Of a DNA stretch of 64,000 nucleotides, positions 17,811 to 27,349 are shown one piece after another; the first letter of the stretch is position 1; the number at the start of each line of letters is the position of its first letter. Source of the DNA: Actinomycetes bacterium (GTDB lineage: Bacteria; Actinomycetota; Thermoleophilia; RBG-16-64-13); assembly GCA_024637095.1 (NCBI GenBank), contig JAGXFV010000049.1, positions 109,631 to 173,630 of the forward strand. The letters run 5' to 3'. A program made the position numbers and the translations under genes. The notes below the pieces were generated by a model. That model ran no database searches. It was not told where the DNA came from and saw only the letters and a program-made list of their open reading frames with translations.

Positions 17811-18164
17811 ATGAGAACCATTCTGAACCTGACACTGACCTTCCTGGTACTCGCGCTGGTCGTGCTCGACGGCGTGGCCATGTTCGTCGCCTACCAGTCC
17901 TCGCGCGAAGTGGCCGAGGCGGCGGCCCAGCAGGCGGTCATCGAATACACGGCAAGTCGGGGGAACGTGGAGGCCGCGGAGGCGGCCGCCCACAACTACG
18001 CTGAATCCAAGCACACTCCCCTGCTCTCGATCGATTATCACCGCGGTCAGGTTAGTTGGTTCCGTGCGGTCACCGAGTCGTATCCCGACACCTACGTGTT
18101 CAAGCACGTCCCCCTGCTCAAAGACCATCTGGGACAGTCCTACGAAGCCGTGGTCCAGTTCTGA
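17811..18164 (+). CDS. Small single-TM protein of unknown function
   Basis: ATG, N-terminal TM LTLTFLVLALVVLDGVAMFVAY, soluble tail. Confidence 0.65.
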   Translation: MRTILNLTLTFLVLALVVLDGVAMFVAYQSSREVAEAAAQQAVIEYTASRGNVEAAEAAAHNYAESKHTPLLSIDYHRGQVSWFRAVTESYPDTYVFKHVPLLKDHLGQSYEAVVQF

Positions 18165-18215
18165 CTCTTCCGCCTCTGTCCGTGTAAGCGGAGAATGATG
18201 CGGTAGAGTGGCGGT

Positions 18216-18992
18216 ATGACCCTTTCTCTTGAGAGCCTCGAGCGGGTCGAGCGGGTTGGCCGACTGCTCGAGGAGTCCTCCTTCACCGTGGTGCTCACCG
18301 GCGCCGGGATGTCCACCGCTTCGGGCATACCCGACTTCCGCACTCCGGGGACGGGACTCTGGGAGAAGGCCGACCCGGCCAAGGTTGCCTCCCTGGATGC
18401 CTTCCGCGAGGACGCCCAGGGATTCTGGTGCTTCTATTCCCAGCGGTTGAGCCGGCTGGGAAACGTCGAGCCCAACCCCGCGCACGTGGCTCTGGCCTGC
18501 CTCGAACGAGGCGGCCGCATCCACGGAGTCATCACTCAGAACATCGACCGATTGCATTCTCAGGCCGGAAGCGGCAAAGTGGCCGAGGTGCACGGATCGA
18601 TCGATCGCGCGGAATGTCTCGCCTGCGGTGACGATTACCCCTATGCCAGGGTGGTGAACGATCTCTCCGTAGGAATCGAGGTGCCGCGCTGTGACTGCGG
18701 CGAAGCGCTCAAACCGGGGGTAACCCTCTTTGGAGAAGGCCTTCCCCAGGACGCACTCCGTTTGGCCATGGGCTGGGCGAGAAAAGCGGAACTGATGATC
18801 GTCGCGGGCTCCTCGTTGCGGGTTTGGCCGGTCGCCGGTCTGCCCGAGATGACGCTGAACTCCGGGGGGCGGTTGGCGGTGCTCAACGCGGAGGCCACCC
18901 CCTACGACGCGGAGGCCGTACTGGTTGAACGCTCCCCGTTGGAGGATTTCCTGCCGATGGTGGCCGACCGCCTGGGCTGCGCCCAGGCTTAG
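18216..18992 (+). CDS. Sir2-family NAD-dependent deacylase
   Basis: GAGMSTASGIPDFRTPGTGLW, TQNIDRLHSQAGS, zinc CLACG...CDCG, VAGSSLRVWPVAG. Confidence 0.95.
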   Translation: MTLSLESLERVERVGRLLEESSFTVVLTGAGMSTASGIPDFRTPGTGLWEKADPAKVASLDAFREDAQGFWCFYSQRLSRLGNVEPNPAHVALACLERGGRIHGVITQNIDRLHSQAGSGKVAEVHGSIDRAECLACGDDYPYARVVNDLSVGIEVPRCDCGEALKPGVTLFGEGLPQDALRLAMGWARKAELMIVAGSSLRVWPVAGLPEMTLNSGGRLAVLNAEATPYDAEAVLVERSPLEDFLPMVADRLGCAQA

Positions 18993-19000
18993 GAGGCGAC

Positions 19001-20179
19001 TTGGAGCTCTGGTACACCCATCTACTGCGTGAGAAGCTGGACCAGGACAGCCTGCTGGTCCAGGGGAACCGCGCTTCGGCCTTGGGGGCGCTCGACGCGG
19101 GGGTCCGCTTCTTTGCGGGCTACCCAATCACACCCAGCTCGGAGATCATGGAAACCATGGCGCGAGAGCTGCCCAAGGTGGGCGGCGTCTTCCTGCAGAT
19201 GGAGGACGAGATCGCTTCCATCTGCGCCTGTATCGGGGGGTCGCTTACCGGCGAGATCTCCATGACTGCTACGAGTGGGCCCGGCTTTTCCCTGATGCAG
19301 GAGGCCATCGGCTACGCCATCATGGCCGAGGCGCCCTTGGTCATCGTCAACGTGATGCGGGTCGGCCCCTCCACCGGACGCCCCACCGCGCCCTCTCAGG
19401 GGGACGTGATGCAGGCGCGCTGGGGCACTCACGGAGACCACCCCTCCATCGTGCTCGCCGCTTCGAACGTGGCCGACATGTACCGCCTGACCATGGCGGC
19501 GGTGCGCTTCGCCCAGAGGTTCCGCACCCCGGTCACTCTACTGGCGGACGAGGTGGTGGGCCACATGCGCGAGAGCTTCTCTCCGGAGAAGGCCGGGCGC
19601 TACCGGCTTAGCAGCGGCGACTTCGACTTCACCGAGAACTACGCGCACCCGGATCTGGTGCGCGAAGTGCATCCCCCTCATCAGTTGGGCGCCTTCAGAC
19701 ATCCGCACGTCACCGGCCTGGTCCACGACGAAACCGGCTTCCCCAACAACGATCCGCAGAAGAGCGCGGAGTTCCTGCGCGAACTGCACGACAAGGTGGC
19801 GCACCATCGCGATGAGCTCTGCCTGTACGACGTGAAGAACGAGGGGCGGGGGCGGGTCTGCATAGTGGCCTACGGCTCCTGCGCGCGGAGCGCCCGCGCT
19901 GCCATGGATCTGGCGCAGCACGAGGGGCTTCCTGTCGAGGTACTGCATCTCTACACGCTGTTTCCCCTGCCGGTCGAGATCCTGCAACGGGTGGCCCGCC
20001 GGGTCGAGTTCATACTGATCCCCGAGCTCAACCTGGGGCAGTATGCCCGCGAGGTGCGCAAGATGGCCGAACAGTGGACCACAGTGGTCAGCATGGGCAA
20101 GATCGACGGGACCCTGATCACTCCGCGGGAACTGGTGGACCGGGTGAGCGATCTGGTCGGCAAGTACGAGAACGTCTGA
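19001..20179 (+). CDS. korA: 2-oxoacid:ferredoxin oxidoreductase alpha subunit
   Basis: FAGYPITPSSEIME, TSGPGFSLMQEAIGYA, STGRPTAPSQGDVMQARWGTHGD. Confidence 0.95.
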   Translation: MELWYTHLLREKLDQDSLLVQGNRASALGALDAGVRFFAGYPITPSSEIMETMARELPKVGGVFLQMEDEIASICACIGGSLTGEISMTATSGPGFSLMQEAIGYAIMAEAPLVIVNVMRVGPSTGRPTAPSQGDVMQARWGTHGDHPSIVLAASNVADMYRLTMAAVRFAQRFRTPVTLLADEVVGHMRESFSPEKAGRYRLSSGDFDFTENYAHPDLVREVHPPHQLGAFRHPHVTGLVHDETGFPNNDPQKSAEFLRELHDKVAHHRDELCLYDVKNEGRGRVCIVAYGSCARSARAAMDLAQHEGLPVEVLHLYTLFPLPVEILQRVARRVEFILIPELNLGQYAREVRKMAEQWTTVVSMGKIDGTLITPRELVDRVSDLVGKYENV

Positions 20180-20191
20180 GGTGGTGACTCG

Positions 20192-21025
20192 ATGACTTCG
20201 GCGCTCGACCGTTTTCTCCACACCGACCGCTTACCCCACATCTGGTGCGCCGGTTGCGGTGCAGGCATGGTCACCGGTGCTTTCCTGCGGGCGGCGGCCA
20301 AGCTCGACCTGCAGAAGGACACCACGGCTATCGTCGGCGGCATCGGCTGTTCGAGCCGCGCCGCCGGCTATCTGGACTTCGGCACGGTGCACGCCATTCA
20401 TGGGCGCGCGCTTGCCTTCGCCACGGGCATCAAGATGGCGCGGCCCGACTTCACGGTGATCGTGTTCACGGGGGACGGCGATGGGGCGGCCATCGGCGGT
20501 AATCATCTGATCCATGCCTGCCGGCGCAACATCGACATCACCTGCATCCTCTTCAATAACTCCATTTATGGGATGACCGGGGGTCAGGCCTCGCCCATGT
20601 CCCAGGAAGACGACGTCAGTGTCACCGCGCCCTATGGGCAGGCAGAGAGGTCCTTCGATCTCTGCCGGCTAACCGAGGCTGCTGGTGCCACCTACGTCGC
20701 CCGGGGCACCGCCTACGCCGGTCGCGAGTTGGAGCGGTTGATCCGCGACGGGGTCCGGCACAAGGGCTTCAGCTTCATCGAAGCGGTGTCGCAGTGCCCC
20801 ACGGAGTACGGCAAACGCAATCCCCCTAAGGGCGCGATCGCCATGTTGGAGGACCAGCGTGACCGTTCTGTGGGCGCCAAAGAGGCCGCGCACATGACGT
20901 CCGCAGAGCTAGAGGGCAAGTTGATCACCGGGCTGATCTACAAAGATGAGAGCGCTCCCGAATTCCAGGAGTCGTACCAGCGGCTGCTGGAGCGCGTTCA
21001 GCAGGATTCCGATGGCGGAAGCTAG
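20192..21025 (+). CDS. korB: 2-oxoacid:ferredoxin oxidoreductase beta subunit (TPP-binding)
   Basis: WCAGCGAGM, IGCSSRAAGY, GDGDGAAIGGNHLIHACRRNIDITCILFNN. Confidence 0.95.
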   Translation: MTSALDRFLHTDRLPHIWCAGCGAGMVTGAFLRAAAKLDLQKDTTAIVGGIGCSSRAAGYLDFGTVHAIHGRALAFATGIKMARPDFTVIVFTGDGDGAAIGGNHLIHACRRNIDITCILFNNSIYGMTGGQASPMSQEDDVSVTAPYGQAERSFDLCRLTEAAGATYVARGTAYAGRELERLIRDGVRHKGFSFIEAVSQCPTEYGKRNPPKGAIAMLEDQRDRSVGAKEAAHMTSAELEGKLITGLIYKDESAPEFQESYQRLLERVQQDSDGGS

Positions 21026-21596
21026 CGTCACCGCGAGCACGCTTGGTTCGCGCCGGTTCACAGAAACCCGGCTCGGCGGCAGCGGCGGACAGGGAGTCAT
21101 TTTGATGGGGGTGATCCTCGCGGTCGCCGCGGCGCGGGACCACCGGTACGTCGTGCAGACGCAGTCCTACGGTCCGGAGGCGCGCGGAGGCTACAGCCGC
21201 GCCGACGTCATCATTGCCAATGAGCAGATCGACTACCCTCAATTGCAGGGCGCGGATTTGCTGGTCACCCTGTCCGACCAGGCCGCCAAGCACTACCTCG
21301 GCGGGCTCCGCCGGACCGGCGTGTTTCTCTACGACAGCGATGAGGTCTCACCTCCGGCGGTCCTGGCCGAGACCTATGCGGTTCCCCTAACCCGGCTGGC
21401 GGTGGAGATCACCGGCCGTAGCCAGAGTGCCAACATCGTCACGCTGGGGGCGATCGTCGCGCTCACCGAACTGGTGACCCGTCCCTCGCTTGAAAGGGCG
21501 GTCGCCGAGATGGTCCCGAAAGCGTCCCTCGACCTCAACCTGCGCGCCATGGAAGCGGGACTCGAACTGAAGCCGGAGGAGTGGCGGGTAGCTTGA
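21012..21596 (+). CDS. korC: 2-oxoacid:ferredoxin oxidoreductase gamma subunit
   Basis: GGSGGQGVILMGVILA, QSYGPEARGGYSRADVIIA; overlaps korB end. Confidence 0.93.
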   Translation: MAEASVTASTLGSRRFTETRLGGSGGQGVILMGVILAVAAARDHRYVVQTQSYGPEARGGYSRADVIIANEQIDYPQLQGADLLVTLSDQAAKHYLGGLRRTGVFLYDSDEVSPPAVLAETYAVPLTRLAVEITGRSQSANIVTLGAIVALTELVTRPSLERAVAEMVPKASLDLNLRAMEAGLELKPEEWRVA

Positions 21597-21608
21597 CTCC
21601 CGCCCTCG

Positions 21609-21632
21609 GTTCTGGCGAGTTTCTGCCAGAAC
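21609..21632. other. 8-bp-stem inverted repeat between korC and gnd
   Basis: GTTCTGGC-GAGTTTCT-GCCAGAAC. Confidence 0.7.
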
Positions 21633-21699
21633 GCCCAGGATTCCCTCACCGGGCTCGCGGGGAGGTGAAGGTCACGCAATCAGTCAACGGGAGGGCTCC

Positions 21700-22668
21700 G
21701 TGAAGATCGGCATGATCGGTTTGGGCAAGATGGGCGCCAACATGAGCCGGCGTCTGCTGCAGGGCGGTCACGCGGTGGTGGCCTACAACAGGTCGCCGGG
21801 ACCCACGCAGCAGTTGGCGGAGGAGGGTGCCGAGGCCGCGTTCGAGCTGCAGGAACTGGTGGAGAAGCTGGAAGTTCCTCGGGTGGCCTGGGTTATGGTG
21901 CCGGCCGGCGCTGCCACCGAAGGGGTGATCCAGGACCTGGCCGAACTGCTGGAACCTGGGGACGTCGTGATAGACGGCGGGAATTCGTTCTATCAGGACT
22001 CGGTCAGGCGTGGGGCCTGGCTAAAGGGGCGCGATCTGCGTTTTCTTGATGTAGGTACCTCCGGGGGAGTCTGGGGTCTCAAAGAGGGCTACAGCATGAT
22101 GGTGGGCGGCGCCCCGGAGACCGTCGAAATCGTGCGCCCGGCCTTCGAGACTCTGGCACCGGGACCGAACAAAGGCTGGGGACATCTGGGTGAGTCCGGT
22201 GCCGGGCACTTCGCCAAAATGGTGCACAACGGCATCGAGTACGGCCTGATGCAGGCCTACGCGGAGGGGTTTGAGATACTCCGCGGCAAACAGGAATTCG
22301 CCTATGACCTGCACCAGGTGGCTCAGGTCTGGAGAACGGGCAGCGTGGTGCGCTCGTGGCTGCTCGATCTGACCGCGACAGCCCTTGAGGAGGATGCCGA
22401 GCTCGAGGGAATCGAAGGCTGGGTGGCGGATTCGGGGGAAGGCCGCTGGACGGTGAAAGAGGCGATCGATCTGGATGTTCCCGCGCCGGTGATCACGCTT
22501 GCCCTGCAGATGCGGTTCGTCAGTCGGCAGGACGAGAGTTACGCCGCCAAACTGCTGGCCGCCATGCGCAATCAATTCGGAGGCCACGCTATGAAGTACG
22601 TCGAGCCGCCGGAGGAAGCGCCGGCAGCCGGCCCGGGCGAAGTCGGCCGAGGGGAGTCCGGTTCCTAG
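21700..22668 (+). CDS. gnd: 6-phosphogluconate dehydrogenase (short, Gnd-like)
   Basis: MIGLGKMGANMSRRL, GDVVIDGGNSFYQDS, LDVGTSGGVWGLKEGYSMMVGG, GAGHFAKMVHNGIEYG. Confidence 0.95.
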   Translation: MKIGMIGLGKMGANMSRRLLQGGHAVVAYNRSPGPTQQLAEEGAEAAFELQELVEKLEVPRVAWVMVPAGAATEGVIQDLAELLEPGDVVIDGGNSFYQDSVRRGAWLKGRDLRFLDVGTSGGVWGLKEGYSMMVGGAPETVEIVRPAFETLAPGPNKGWGHLGESGAGHFAKMVHNGIEYGLMQAYAEGFEILRGKQEFAYDLHQVAQVWRTGSVVRSWLLDLTATALEEDAELEGIEGWVADSGEGRWTVKEAIDLDVPAPVITLALQMRFVSRQDESYAAKLLAAMRNQFGGHAMKYVEPPEEAPAAGPGEVGRGESGS

Positions 22669-22705
22669 TTGGCGTACACCGTCGGAACGGGCGGGAGCTA
22701 CTGAG

Positions 22706-23209
22706 ATGGCCTTGATTATCCCCCACCCCGAACACGAGTCCTATCTTTTCGGGGTGATCAGCGATACGCACGCACGGCTCTTGCCGGACGTGCTCGAGGC
22801 TCTCGAGGGAGTCGACGGCATACTGCACGCTGGGGACGTCGGATCCGCGCAGGTTCTGACTGGTCTCGAGGCGATCGCGCCCGTGTGGGCGGTCCGCGGC
22901 AACGTGGACCACGCGCCCTGGGCCCTGCAACTCCCCCAAGAGCGGGTCGTCGAGGTGGTGGGGCGGCGCGTTCTGCTCGGACATATCCGCGGAGACCTGA
23001 CTCGTTCAGGCGAGCCGGCGGCTCGTGGCATGGATGCGGTGATCTTCGGGCACAGCCATCGCCCCCTGGTGGAGTGGCACGAGGGCGTGCTCTATCTCAA
23101 CCCAGGGTCCGCCGGCCCCCGCCGTTTCGGCCTGCCGCGCGCGGTTGCCCTTCTGGAAATCGGGGTGCCCGGACTCGACCCGCGTATCGTGATGCTCGAG
23201 GAGGGGTAG
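22706..23209 (+). CDS. YfcE/MJ0936-type metallophosphoesterase
   Basis: GVISDTHARL, HAGDVGS, VRGNVDHAP, FGHSHRP, LNPGSAG. Confidence 0.95.
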   Translation: MALIIPHPEHESYLFGVISDTHARLLPDVLEALEGVDGILHAGDVGSAQVLTGLEAIAPVWAVRGNVDHAPWALQLPQERVVEVVGRRVLLGHIRGDLTRSGEPAARGMDAVIFGHSHRPLVEWHEGVLYLNPGSAGPRRFGLPRAVALLEIGVPGLDPRIVMLEEG

Positions 23210-23271
23210 CCGGGTTTCACCGCGAACGTGGTGAGGGAAGTGCAAATCGGGCTGGTTGGATAAGCTAGGAC

Positions 23272-23748
23272 GTGATGGAACTCGAGCAATTCCCTCAGCT
23301 ACGAAAAGATTCCGATTGCGCCTGCCCCCCGGCTCGCGGACATTACCTGGTGGGCGGAATCGTGGGGGCCCTGCTCGTTAGCGTGGTGGTTGGTGGTCTC
23401 TTCCTCGGGTGGTATATGGGGCGGACCGTCGAAAACCGTCCGGGTACCGTGCCCCTGCGCTTCGCTCCGGAACTGCCCGTGGCGCAAGGCGACTGGACGG
23501 TGGTACTCGCCAAGATTCCGATCCACCGGCCGGGCGCCGAAACCGAGGCACGGGCAATAGCTCAGCAGGCGCGCGGCAAGGGAATCCCCGCTCAAGTCTC
23601 GTTGGCCGTCCCTGAAGGGACTGAGTCTCCCGAAGGCTGGGTGGTCTGGGCGGGAACCTATCCGGATGAGGCCGCGGCGGACGAAGAGAGGCTCTCGGTG
23701 CAGAGGCTGGGGTTCGACGCCGCGGACTCCTCGGAGGTGCGGCGGTGA
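23272..23748 (+). CDS. Single-TM protein with SPOR-like extracytoplasmic domain
   Basis: TM YLVGGIVGALLVSVVVGGLFLGWYMG; VVLAKIPIHRPGAETEARAIAQQARGKGIPAQV...GWVVWAGTY. Confidence 0.65.
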   Translation: MMELEQFPQLRKDSDCACPPARGHYLVGGIVGALLVSVVVGGLFLGWYMGRTVENRPGTVPLRFAPELPVAQGDWTVVLAKIPIHRPGAETEARAIAQQARGKGIPAQVSLAVPEGTESPEGWVVWAGTYPDEAAADEERLSVQRLGFDAADSSEVRR

Positions 23749-24479
23749 ATGAGGCCCCCCCTTCCTGCCGCTACGCTTTCTACCTGAAGGACTGCGCGCT
23801 CATCCCCATGGCGGTCGGTGCCAGGGCACAGAACCTTAAGGAGTTGAGGGACGCCCTGCTCTGGGTCCCCGCAGAGAGTATCTACCATCATTTTTGGGAG
23901 CGATTGCTACGCCCGCAGTTCGCCGAGCCCGAATACAACAACGACTTTGCCTCCTGGGCGATGCACTCGCTGCACGAGAAGGATCTGGCTGAGCGTCTCG
24001 CCATCATCAATCCGGTCGATTTCCCGGATCTGGAAAGCCTCCGGCGCGAGGTGGCCGAGGTGGTGGAAGAGCGGTTGGACGCTATGGAGTACATCCCCTG
24101 GGCCCGCGCCGACCAGCAGTTTCATTTTCTGCACTCGCAGATCGTGATTTTCGACACGGGCCTCGTGCTGCGCACGCCCAAGGATCTGCCTGAGGCCATT
24201 TCCCAGCTCTCCACGGGGAGTATCTTCTATCACTTCATCGACGCGCGCCGCCGCACCCCCGACGCCGTGGACGACTTCAGCGCCTGGATTGGCGAGTGCG
24301 GCGGCGGGATGGAAGAGCTGCGGTTGGACCTGGCCAGCATCGACCCCTACTTCTCCAGCCTGGAATATCTGCGCGATCTGCTTTGTGAGGTCACCTCCAG
24401 TTTCCTAAACGGCACCCGCTGCCGTATTCCGCCGCGGGAGCAACCTCTATACCGGGGGCGGCGTACGGTGAATGGCTGA
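23745..24479 (+). CDS. DUF5752-type protein
   Basis: FYLKDCALIPMAVGARAQNLKELRDALLWVPAESIYHHFWE; overlaps both neighbours. Confidence 0.75.
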   Translation: MNEAPPSCRYAFYLKDCALIPMAVGARAQNLKELRDALLWVPAESIYHHFWERLLRPQFAEPEYNNDFASWAMHSLHEKDLAERLAIINPVDFPDLESLRREVAEVVEERLDAMEYIPWARADQQFHFLHSQIVIFDTGLVLRTPKDLPEAISQLSTGSIFYHFIDARRRTPDAVDDFSAWIGECGGGMEELRLDLASIDPYFSSLEYLRDLLCEVTSSFLNGTRCRIPPREQPLYRGRRTVNG

Positions 24480-25740
24480 CGTGGGCGATATCCTCGAGAA
24501 ATACGCGGAGGTCGCCGGCTCGGCGGTTGTCAGCCACCTGCGCCAATTGGGACGGTTGCTTCAAGGTGTGAGGGTCGTCCATGTCAATTCGACCAAAGTC
24601 GGTGGCGGGGTGGCCGAGCTCCTGGGAGAGCTCATACCGCTGATGGACGCTCTCGGCCTGGAAGCCGAATGGGAGGTGATCGAAGGCCCGGCCGACTTCT
24701 ACGAGACGACCAAGGCCATGCACAATGGGCTGCAAGGGCAGCAGGTCAGCATTCCGAGCTCGGGCTACCGTGCCTACGAGGAGGCCAATGAGGAGACTGC
24801 AGAGCGCTTGAGACCGGTCCTCGAGAATGCGGATTTCGTCTTCATCCACGATCCTCAGCCGGCCCCTCTGCTGTCGTTGACCCCCAACCGCCGCGGCAGG
24901 TGGATCTGGCGCTGTCACATCGACGTGCGCCACCCCTATCGGCCGGTGTGGAAGTACCTGCGAAACTACGTCGAGCCTTTTGACGCCAGTGTGTTCAGCC
25001 TGGCCGACTTCGCACAGGCATTGCCGCAGCCGCAGTACCTAATTCCGCCCAGCATTGACCCCCTCCACGAGAAGAATATCGAACTGCCCGAGGAGGAGGT
25101 GGCCGCAGTTAGGGAGGAGTTCGGCCTGGACCCGGAGCTGCCCTTGATCGTGCAGATCTCCCGCTTCGATCGGTTCAAGGACCCCCTTGGGGTGATCGAG
25201 GCAACCAAGATCGCCCAGAGGACGACGCCGGTGCAGCTCGTGCTGGCCGGGGGCGGCGCGACTGACGACCCCGAGAGCGAAGCCGTTCTCGCCGAGGTGC
25301 TCGAAGCCGCGGAGGGGGAGGAGCACATTCACGTGCTGGAACTGCCTCCCGGCGCGAATCGCACCGTCAATGCGCTGCAGCGAACGGCCGACGTGATATT
25401 GCAGAAGTCTTTGCGCGAGGGCTTCGGTCTAACCGTCAGCGAGGGCATGTGGAAGAGCAAGCCTGTGATTGGCGGCGACACCGGAGGTATCCGGTTGCAG
25501 GTAGTGGATCACTACACGGGATTCTTAGTCCGGACTCCGGAAGGAGCTGCTCTACGAATCCGCTACCTGCTGGCCCGACGGGATGTGCTCGAGGACGTGG
25601 GGCACCGGGCCCACCGGTTTGTGCTGCAGAATTTCCTCATCACCCGTCAACTGCGGGACTACCTGGCCCTGATGGTCGCCCTCCATTACGGCGAACAGGG
25701 TAGGCTGGAAGTAGGCACGCCCAACAGCCACGGCATCTAG
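24472..25740 (+). CDS. treT: Trehalose glycosyltransferring synthase (TreT-like glycosyltransferase)
   Basis: VVHVNSTKVGGGVAELLGELIPLMDALGLEAEWEVI; GT4 C-terminal LREGFGLTVSEGMWKSKPVIGG. Confidence 0.88.
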   Translation: MADVGDILEKYAEVAGSAVVSHLRQLGRLLQGVRVVHVNSTKVGGGVAELLGELIPLMDALGLEAEWEVIEGPADFYETTKAMHNGLQGQQVSIPSSGYRAYEEANEETAERLRPVLENADFVFIHDPQPAPLLSLTPNRRGRWIWRCHIDVRHPYRPVWKYLRNYVEPFDASVFSLADFAQALPQPQYLIPPSIDPLHEKNIELPEEEVAAVREEFGLDPELPLIVQISRFDRFKDPLGVIEATKIAQRTTPVQLVLAGGGATDDPESEAVLAEVLEAAEGEEHIHVLELPPGANRTVNALQRTADVILQKSLREGFGLTVSEGMWKSKPVIGGDTGGIRLQVVDHYTGFLVRTPEGAALRIRYLLARRDVLEDVGHRAHRFVLQNFLITRQLRDYLALMVALHYGEQGRLEVGTPNSHGI

Positions 25741-25761
25741 CCTGAGAAAGGGGGAGCGGCT

Positions 25762-27270
25762 CTGACTCCCGAGGAGAAAAAAGACAAGTCGGCCGGAGCG
25801 GGCCGCGGCGATGAGATCCTTCGCTTCGTAGCGGTGTCCAACCGGCTGCCCATAGTCATGGAACGCCGGGAGGGAGGTTGGACGGCCAAGCCGGGTACGG
25901 GAGGGTTGGTGACCGCTCTGGCGCCGGTTCTGAAGAACCGCGGCGGGCTCTGGATCGGCTGGCCGGGCATAACCGGCGAGGTCGATCAGCGCGCGCTGGA
26001 CGAGGCCTCTTTGAAGGCGGGTTACCGTCTGCACCCCGTCGAGCTCGACGAGGAAGAGGTTGAGGCCTTCTACCGCACGATCTCCAACGGGGCGATCTGG
26101 CCGTTATTTCACGGTTTGCCCACGCTGGCGAACTACTCACAGGATGCTTGGGACATCTACGAGCGGGTCAACGAACGTTTTGCCGAGGTCATTTACGGAC
26201 GCACAAAGCAGACTGACTACGTGTGGGTGCAGGACTACCACCTGATGCTGGTGGGGCGGCACCTTCGGGCCCTCGATCCAGAAAGGCGGATGGGCTTCTT
26301 CCTGCACATCCCGTTCCCGCCTCTGGACATCTTCCTGCAGATTCCTTGGCGGGCGCAGATTCTGAATGCTCTCCTGGACTTCGATCTGATCGGCTTTCAG
26401 ACCATGCGCGACCGGCGCAACTTCCTGGAGGCGGTGCGTAGGGTGGTCCCCGACGTACGCACCCACGGAGCCGGCAGCGTAGTTTCGGTTGAGCACCTGG
26501 ACCGCGAGGTGCGGATAGGAGCATTCCCTATCAGCATCGACTATCACGAATTCTGCCAGCAGGCGCAGGATTGGCCGGTGGGCGAGGGCTCACGCTGGTT
26601 GAAGCAAGCCTTCGGCGGCCGCTGCATAATCCTGGGGATCGATCGCTTGGATTACACGAAGGGGATTCCTCAGCGGCTGGAAGCCTTGAGGGTCGCCCTG
26701 ACGCGCTATCCCGAGCTACGGGGAGGCGTGACCTTCATCCAGATAGCGGTCCCCAGCCGCACTGACGTACCGGAATACCGTTTGCTCAAGGAGCAGATCG
26801 ACCGGCTGGTGGGGGACATCAACGGCCAGTTCACCGAGATGGACTGGACGCCGATCCACTACATGTACCGCAGCGTATCCCGGGATCAGCTGCTGACCTT
26901 CTACCGCGCGGCCGACATCGGCCTGCTCACCCCGCTCGCCGACGGGATGAACCTGGTGGCCAAGGAGTACGCGGCCGCCAACGTCGACGAGAACGGCGTC
27001 CTCATCCTCAGCGACTTCGCCGGCGCCGCCGCGCAGCTGCACCGTTGGGCCATCACGGTCAATCCGCACAACGTGCTGGAAGTGGCTGACGCCATCTACG
27101 GCGCCTACAAGATGGCCCAGGGTGAGAAGCGCTACCGCATGCGAAGGCTGCGGGCGTCCGTCAAGCGAAACGACATCTTCCGCTGGGTGGACAGCTTCTT
27201 GGAGGCGGCGGTGGCCCGGCATCTGGACGATTTTCCGTACCACGAGGACTACGTGCCGCCTCTGGAATAG
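25762..27270 (+). CDS. otsA: Alpha,alpha-trehalose-phosphate synthase (OtsA); CTG start proposed
   Basis: SNRLPIV, YVWVQDYHLMLVG, LGIDRLDYTKGIPQRLEA, DGMNLVAKEY; conserved N-terminal strand ILRFVAVSNRLP lies upstream of first in-frame GTG (25834). Confidence 0.88.
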   Translation: MTPEEKKDKSAGAGRGDEILRFVAVSNRLPIVMERREGGWTAKPGTGGLVTALAPVLKNRGGLWIGWPGITGEVDQRALDEASLKAGYRLHPVELDEEEVEAFYRTISNGAIWPLFHGLPTLANYSQDAWDIYERVNERFAEVIYGRTKQTDYVWVQDYHLMLVGRHLRALDPERRMGFFLHIPFPPLDIFLQIPWRAQILNALLDFDLIGFQTMRDRRNFLEAVRRVVPDVRTHGAGSVVSVEHLDREVRIGAFPISIDYHEFCQQAQDWPVGEGSRWLKQAFGGRCIILGIDRLDYTKGIPQRLEALRVALTRYPELRGGVTFIQIAVPSRTDVPEYRLLKEQIDRLVGDINGQFTEMDWTPIHYMYRSVSRDQLLTFYRAADIGLLTPLADGMNLVAKEYAAANVDENGVLILSDFAGAAAQLHRWAITVNPHNVLEVADAIYGAYKMAQGEKRYRMRRLRASVKRNDIFRWVDSFLEAAVARHLDDFPYHEDYVPPLE

Positions 27271-27349
27271 CCCTTTCTCTCGAGGAGTAGCTCTGCGGTG
27301 ACGAGCGCCCCCCTCGAAGGCGCCGAGGCCGAAAGCCCCCGTCCGCCGG

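Noticed and set aside
17778-19127. 449-aa - strand ORF
   Set aside because: Antisense to the well-supported sir2 gene and small TM gene; composition typical of high-GC shadow ORFs, no recognisable motifs
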